DNA of 64,000 nt, from contig NZ_CP015243.1 of NCBI RefSeq assembly GCF_001648175.1, positions 868,001 to 932,000 on the forward strand, given 5' to 3'. Of the stretch, positions 63,357-64,000 are shown piece by piece. The stretch's first letter is position 1. Each line of letters begins with the position of its first letter. The translations under genes and the position numbers were made by a program. The stretch is from Halotalea alkalilenta. Its GTDB lineage: Bacteria; Pseudomonadota; Gammaproteobacteria; Pseudomonadales; Halomonadaceae. Below the pieces are notes generated by a model, which did not search any database, was not told the origin of the DNA, and saw only the letters and a list, made by a program, of their open reading frames with translations.

Positions 63357-64000
63357 GCGTGGCGACTCCCGCCCTGCTCGCCATCGACCAGGGCACCACC
63401 AACGCCAAGGCGCTGCTGGTCGGGCTCGACGGTACGCCGCTGGCGCTCGGCCAGTGCGCGGTGGCCTGCCGCTACCCGCGCGCTGGCTGGGTGGAACAAT
63501 CGGCGATCGAGCTGTGGCAGGCGGTGCTCTGCGCGATCGAGCGCTGCCTGGAGGCTTTCGGTCCGGTGTCATTGGTCGGTATCGGCATAAGCGCGCAGCG
63601 GGAGTCGGCGCTGGCCTGGGATGCGCGGGATGGCCGTCCGCTTGGGCCGGTGATCGGCTGGCAGTGCCGGCGTACCGAGGCGCACTGCGAGCGGCTGGTC
63701 GAGGATGGCCTGGATGCATGGATCCGCAGCGTCACTGGCCTGCCGATCGATCCGCTGTTCTCGGCGAGCAAAATGCGCTGGCTGCTCGACCACGCCGCGC
63801 GGGATACGCCGCGCGAGCGAGTCCGGCTCGGCAATGTCGACAGCTGGCTGCTGTGGCAGCTGAGCGGCGGTGCCGTGCATGCCACCGATGCCTCCAACGC
63901 TTCTCGCACCCAGCTTTGCGATATCTCCAGCGGCCAGTGGTCGCCCGAGCTTGCTGAGCTGTTCGGCATCGCGATCGAGAACCTGCCCTCGATCCACTCC
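63353..64000 (+). CDS. FGGY-family carbohydrate kinase, partial (runs off the window)
   Basis: Only the first 216 codons are present; the frame is open to the window end. It starts with an ATGA overlap with the transketolase gene. ALLAIDQGTTNAKALLVGLD is the phosphate-binding loop of the FGGY family, followed by PRAGWVEQSAIELWQAVLCA and VGIGISAQRESALAWDA. Residues such as GWQCRR and SASKMRWLLDH resemble glycerol kinase and xylulokinase. As part of this operon it probably phosphorylates the sugar or ketose that the transketolase then splits. The substrate is not determined by this part. Confidence 0.9.
   Translation, partial: MSVATPALLAIDQGTTNAKALLVGLDGTPLALGQCAVACRYPRAGWVEQSAIELWQAVLCAIERCLEAFGPVSLVGIGISAQRESALAWDARDGRPLGPVIGWQCRRTEAHCERLVEDGLDAWIRSVTGLPIDPLFSASKMRWLLDHAARDTPRERVRLGNVDSWLLWQLSGGAVHATDASNASRTQLCDISSGQWSPELAELFGIAIENLPSIHS

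Overview
The window is a GC-rich chromosomal segment from a gammaproteobacterium, most likely a member of the Halomonadaceae or a close relative. This rests on gene content and order, not on any database search. The markers are a fused nuoCD inside a complete 13-gene nuo operon, a mtnB-mtnD-mtnC methionine-salvage set, thiS-thiG-trmB, yheS beside a TIGR02444 gene, and a Pseudomonas-type Wsp chemosensory operon. No rRNA, tRNA, CRISPR array, transposase or integrase was recognised.

Layout. 1-2033: accessory edge with an Xre/MbcA-RES/MbcT type toxin-antitoxin pair, the stump of an amidase gene and a small EthD-domain protein. 2148-4488: ferrichrome-type TonB receptor with a terminator and a Fur-box-like site. 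4697-6678: mtnC, mtnD, mtnB. 6779-8667: BenE-type transporter divergent from an Xre-cupin regulator, with three copies of one palindromic operator between them. 8678-13410: aminotransferase, lipoprotein, DUF423 protein, thiS, thiG, trmB and an unknown membrane protein. 13411-13829: non-coding stretch with DnaA-box-like sites. 13830-17171: FKBP lipoprotein, TIGR02444 protein and ABC-F protein. 17440-26758: nine-gene Wsp-like operon. 26755-28690: about ten 180-bp tandem repeats. 28695-30903: dtd, a double universal stress protein and thiD. 31493-46850: nuoA-N. 46894-53153: a homocysteine methyltransferase plus peptide-type ABC transporter cassette, bounded by a duplicated nuoN 3' end. 53235-56239: a PhnCDE-type oxyanion transporter. 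56496-61153: histidine phosphatase, amino-acid permease, EEP hydrolase, dsbA and engB. 61579-64000: split transketolase plus a FGGY kinase that runs off the window.

The most interesting system is the Wsp-like operon. WspA, WspB, WspC, WspD, WspE and WspF are all recognisable, but the output end is rebuilt. The WspR homologue keeps an intact receiver while its GGDEF domain reads GRMSM and has lost its metal-binding region, so it should not make c-di-GMP. Between wspF and this gene lie a BvgA/EvgA-like NarL-family response regulator and a protein made of a dead receiver plus an HPt domain. The hybrid kinase WspE has a working receiver, so a WspE-HPt-NarL phosphorelay to transcription is plausible. 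The WspF receiver has Glu at the phospho-acceptor position. Surface-sensing input thus seems joined to a Bvg-like transcriptional output instead of c-di-GMP synthesis.

The second notable structure is the cassette inserted behind nuoN. A 66-68 bp segment holding the last codons of nuoN and its terminator hairpin occurs on both sides of a 6.3-kb block. The two copies differ at synonymous positions in the coding part, which suggests recombination with DNA from another lineage.
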